Shown: one piece after another, positions 5,684-6,312 of the stretch
Position numbering within the stretch: position 1 is the first letter of the stretch
Layout of the letters: every line of letters begins with the position of its first letter
Assembly (NCBI GenBank): GCA_031282085.1
Contig: JAITEK010000111.1
Span: 1 to 6,312, forward strand
Direction of reading: 5' to 3'
Length of the DNA: 6,312 bases
Source: Coriobacteriales bacterium
Lineage (GTDB): Bacteria; Actinomycetota; Coriobacteriia; Coriobacteriales; UBA8131
The notes under the pieces: model-generated
What the model saw: only the letters and a program-made list of their open reading frames with translations
What the model was told of the DNA's origin: nothing
Databases searched by the model: none
Translations under genes and position numbers: made by a program

Positions 5684-5699
5684 TGTGAAACATCTCACG
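5684..5699. promoter_or_regulatory. CRP/FNR-family-like palindrome upstream of the ftsB-like gene
   Basis: TGTGA-N6-TCACG matches the CRP-type consensus TGTGA-N6-TCACA at 9 of 10 conserved positions. It lies 65 nt before the chosen ftsB-like start, in the space where its promoter should be, though I see no convincing -10 and -35 pair. One short match can arise by chance. Confidence 0.3.
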
Positions 5700-5808
5700 T
5701 ACCAGCACGTCTGACCCGTGGATTCTGGGACAAGCCCAGAATGACGGATTGGTGTACCAGCACATTCGCCCCGCTGATTCTGGAACGAACCCAGAATGAC
5801 GGTTTGAT
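5699..5808. repeat. Two tandem 55-bp repeats, each with a hairpin
   Basis: Copy 1 (5699-5753) and copy 2 (5754-5808) begin with the same GTACCAGCAC and are about 80% identical by hand alignment, with no gaps. Each contains a palindrome. In copy 1, ATTCTGGG (5722-5729) and CCCAGAAT (5735-5742) flank a 5-nt loop. In copy 2, ATTCTGG (5777-5783) and CCAGAAT (5791-5797) flank a 7-nt loop. Both are followed by GACGG. They lie in the gap between the hpf gene and the ftsB-like gene and could act as a transcript end for hpf, but no T tract follows. The flanks GATTC and GAATGAC recur around the palindrome at 546-567, so these look like members of a dispersed intergenic palindromic family. Confidence 0.7.
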
Positions 5809-5844
5809 ACCGCCCCCTCGAACACGCACCCCTAAACGGACAGC

Positions 5845-6312
5845 CTAGTCCTCAAGCGACTCGATACGGGGCTTGATGATACCGTAGCTGCCACCCTTGC
5901 GACGATACATCACGTTAACGAGGCCGTCGGTGGTATTGAGGTACACGTAGAAATCGTGACCCAGCAGGTCGAGCTGGATGAGGGCCTCCTCCTCGGTGAG
6001 CGCGTCGAGCTCAAGCTCCTTCACACGTACCACACGGTCGACCTCCGCGAGGTATTCCTCGTGCTCGGTGGGTGCGGGCGCCTCGGGCTCGGGGCTGAGT
6101 ATCTCGGCGAGTCTCTTGCCGTGGAGCTTGCGATCCACCACCCGCGTCTTGTATTTGCGCAGCTGACGCTCGACCTTTGCCGACGCGACGTCGATGGCGG
6201 CGTACATATCCTCCTCCGACTCCTCGGTGCGGATGATATGCCCTTTGGTCCTGATCGTGACCTCGGCGATAGCCGGTTTGGGGTTCGCAGGGTTGCGCTC
6301 CTTGCGCAGCAC
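5845..6312 (-). CDS. hpf: Ribosome hibernation promoting factor, long form (5' end missing)
   Basis: The frame runs off the right edge, so the start codon and first part of the N-terminal domain are missing; 155 residues are visible. Residues 1-57 are the second half of the S30AE/YfiA-type domain (AEVTIRTKGHIIRTEE, then EEDMYAAIDVASAKVERQLRKYK), which sits in the mRNA/tRNA channel of the 30S subunit. Residues 58-93 are a charged Pro/Glu linker. Residues 94-148 are the C-terminal dimerisation domain of long HPF (VVRVKELELDALTEEEALIQ, LLGHDFYVYLNT, MYRRKGGSYGIIKP). This domain joins two ribosomes into inactive 100S dimers in stationary phase or stress. Presence of this domain separates it from short HPF and YfiA/RaiA. 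The TAG stop lies 225 nt before the ftsB-like start, with repeats between, so the two may not share a transcript. Confidence 0.93.
   Translation of the reverse strand: MLRKERNPANPKPAIAEVTIRTKGHIIRTEESEEDMYAAIDVASAKVERQLRKYKTRVVDRKLHGKRLAEILSPEPEAPAPTEHEEYLAEVDRVVRVKELELDALTEEEALIQLDLLGHDFYVYLNTTDGLVNVMYRRKGGSYGIIKPRIESLED

Noticed and set aside
5699..5808. Tandem repeats as a possible CRISPR array
   Set aside because: There are only two copies, they are contiguous without a distinct spacer, they diverge by about 20%, and no cas genes are nearby.
5540..5848. 102-codon + strand frame across the hpf-ftsB gap
   Set aside because: It runs over the tandem repeats and opposite the ftsB-like start, with no ribosome binding site or domain.

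Overview
The window comes from a GC-rich bacterium. The genes fit an Actinomycetota genome, probably the class Coriobacteriia. The grounds are high G/C at third positions, a long regulator with a C-terminal SARP-type BTAD domain, and an FtsB/DivIC-like gene directly followed by a Ppx/GppA phosphatase, a pairing common in actinobacteria. This is inference from gene content only; there is no rRNA or tRNA to anchor taxonomy.

Left part (1-1210): the 3' end of a C39-like cysteine peptidase gene on the + strand converges on a minus-strand mazEF-type toxin-antitoxin operon. The short gap between them holds three hairpins. The antitoxin gene has a near-consensus promoter (TTGACT-N17-TACAAT) whose -10 overlaps an inverted repeat, as expected for autoregulation.

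Middle part (1233-4088): a minus-strand regulator of about 622 residues has an N-terminal P-loop-like region and a C-terminal winged-helix plus BTAD output. It is divergent from a + strand unit made of a previously unlisted 19-codon ORF with a strong ribosome binding site. The stop codon of that ORF overlaps (ATGA) the start of an unrecognised protein with a coiled coil, a Gly/Ala/Thr/Pro-rich linker and one C-terminal membrane segment. The divergent intergenic region carries three TGTCAA half-sites, a plausible operator.

Right part (4121-6312), all minus strand: the 5'-truncated gene of a long ribosome hibernation factor (HPF), then a small FtsB/DivIC-like division protein, then a Ppx/GppA phosphatase 2 nt behind it. 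Between hpf and ftsB lie two tandem 55-bp repeats carrying hairpins. They share a GATTC...GAATGAC frame with the hairpin behind mazF, so a small dispersed palindromic repeat family is present.

Most of the window is ordinary housekeeping and accessory content. The points most worth a second look are the 19-codon coupled leader ORF with its unknown membrane protein, the TGTCAA operator, the unusual domain order and degenerate P-loop of the BTAD regulator, and the hairpin repeat family. Nothing here demonstrates a new defence or mobile system.
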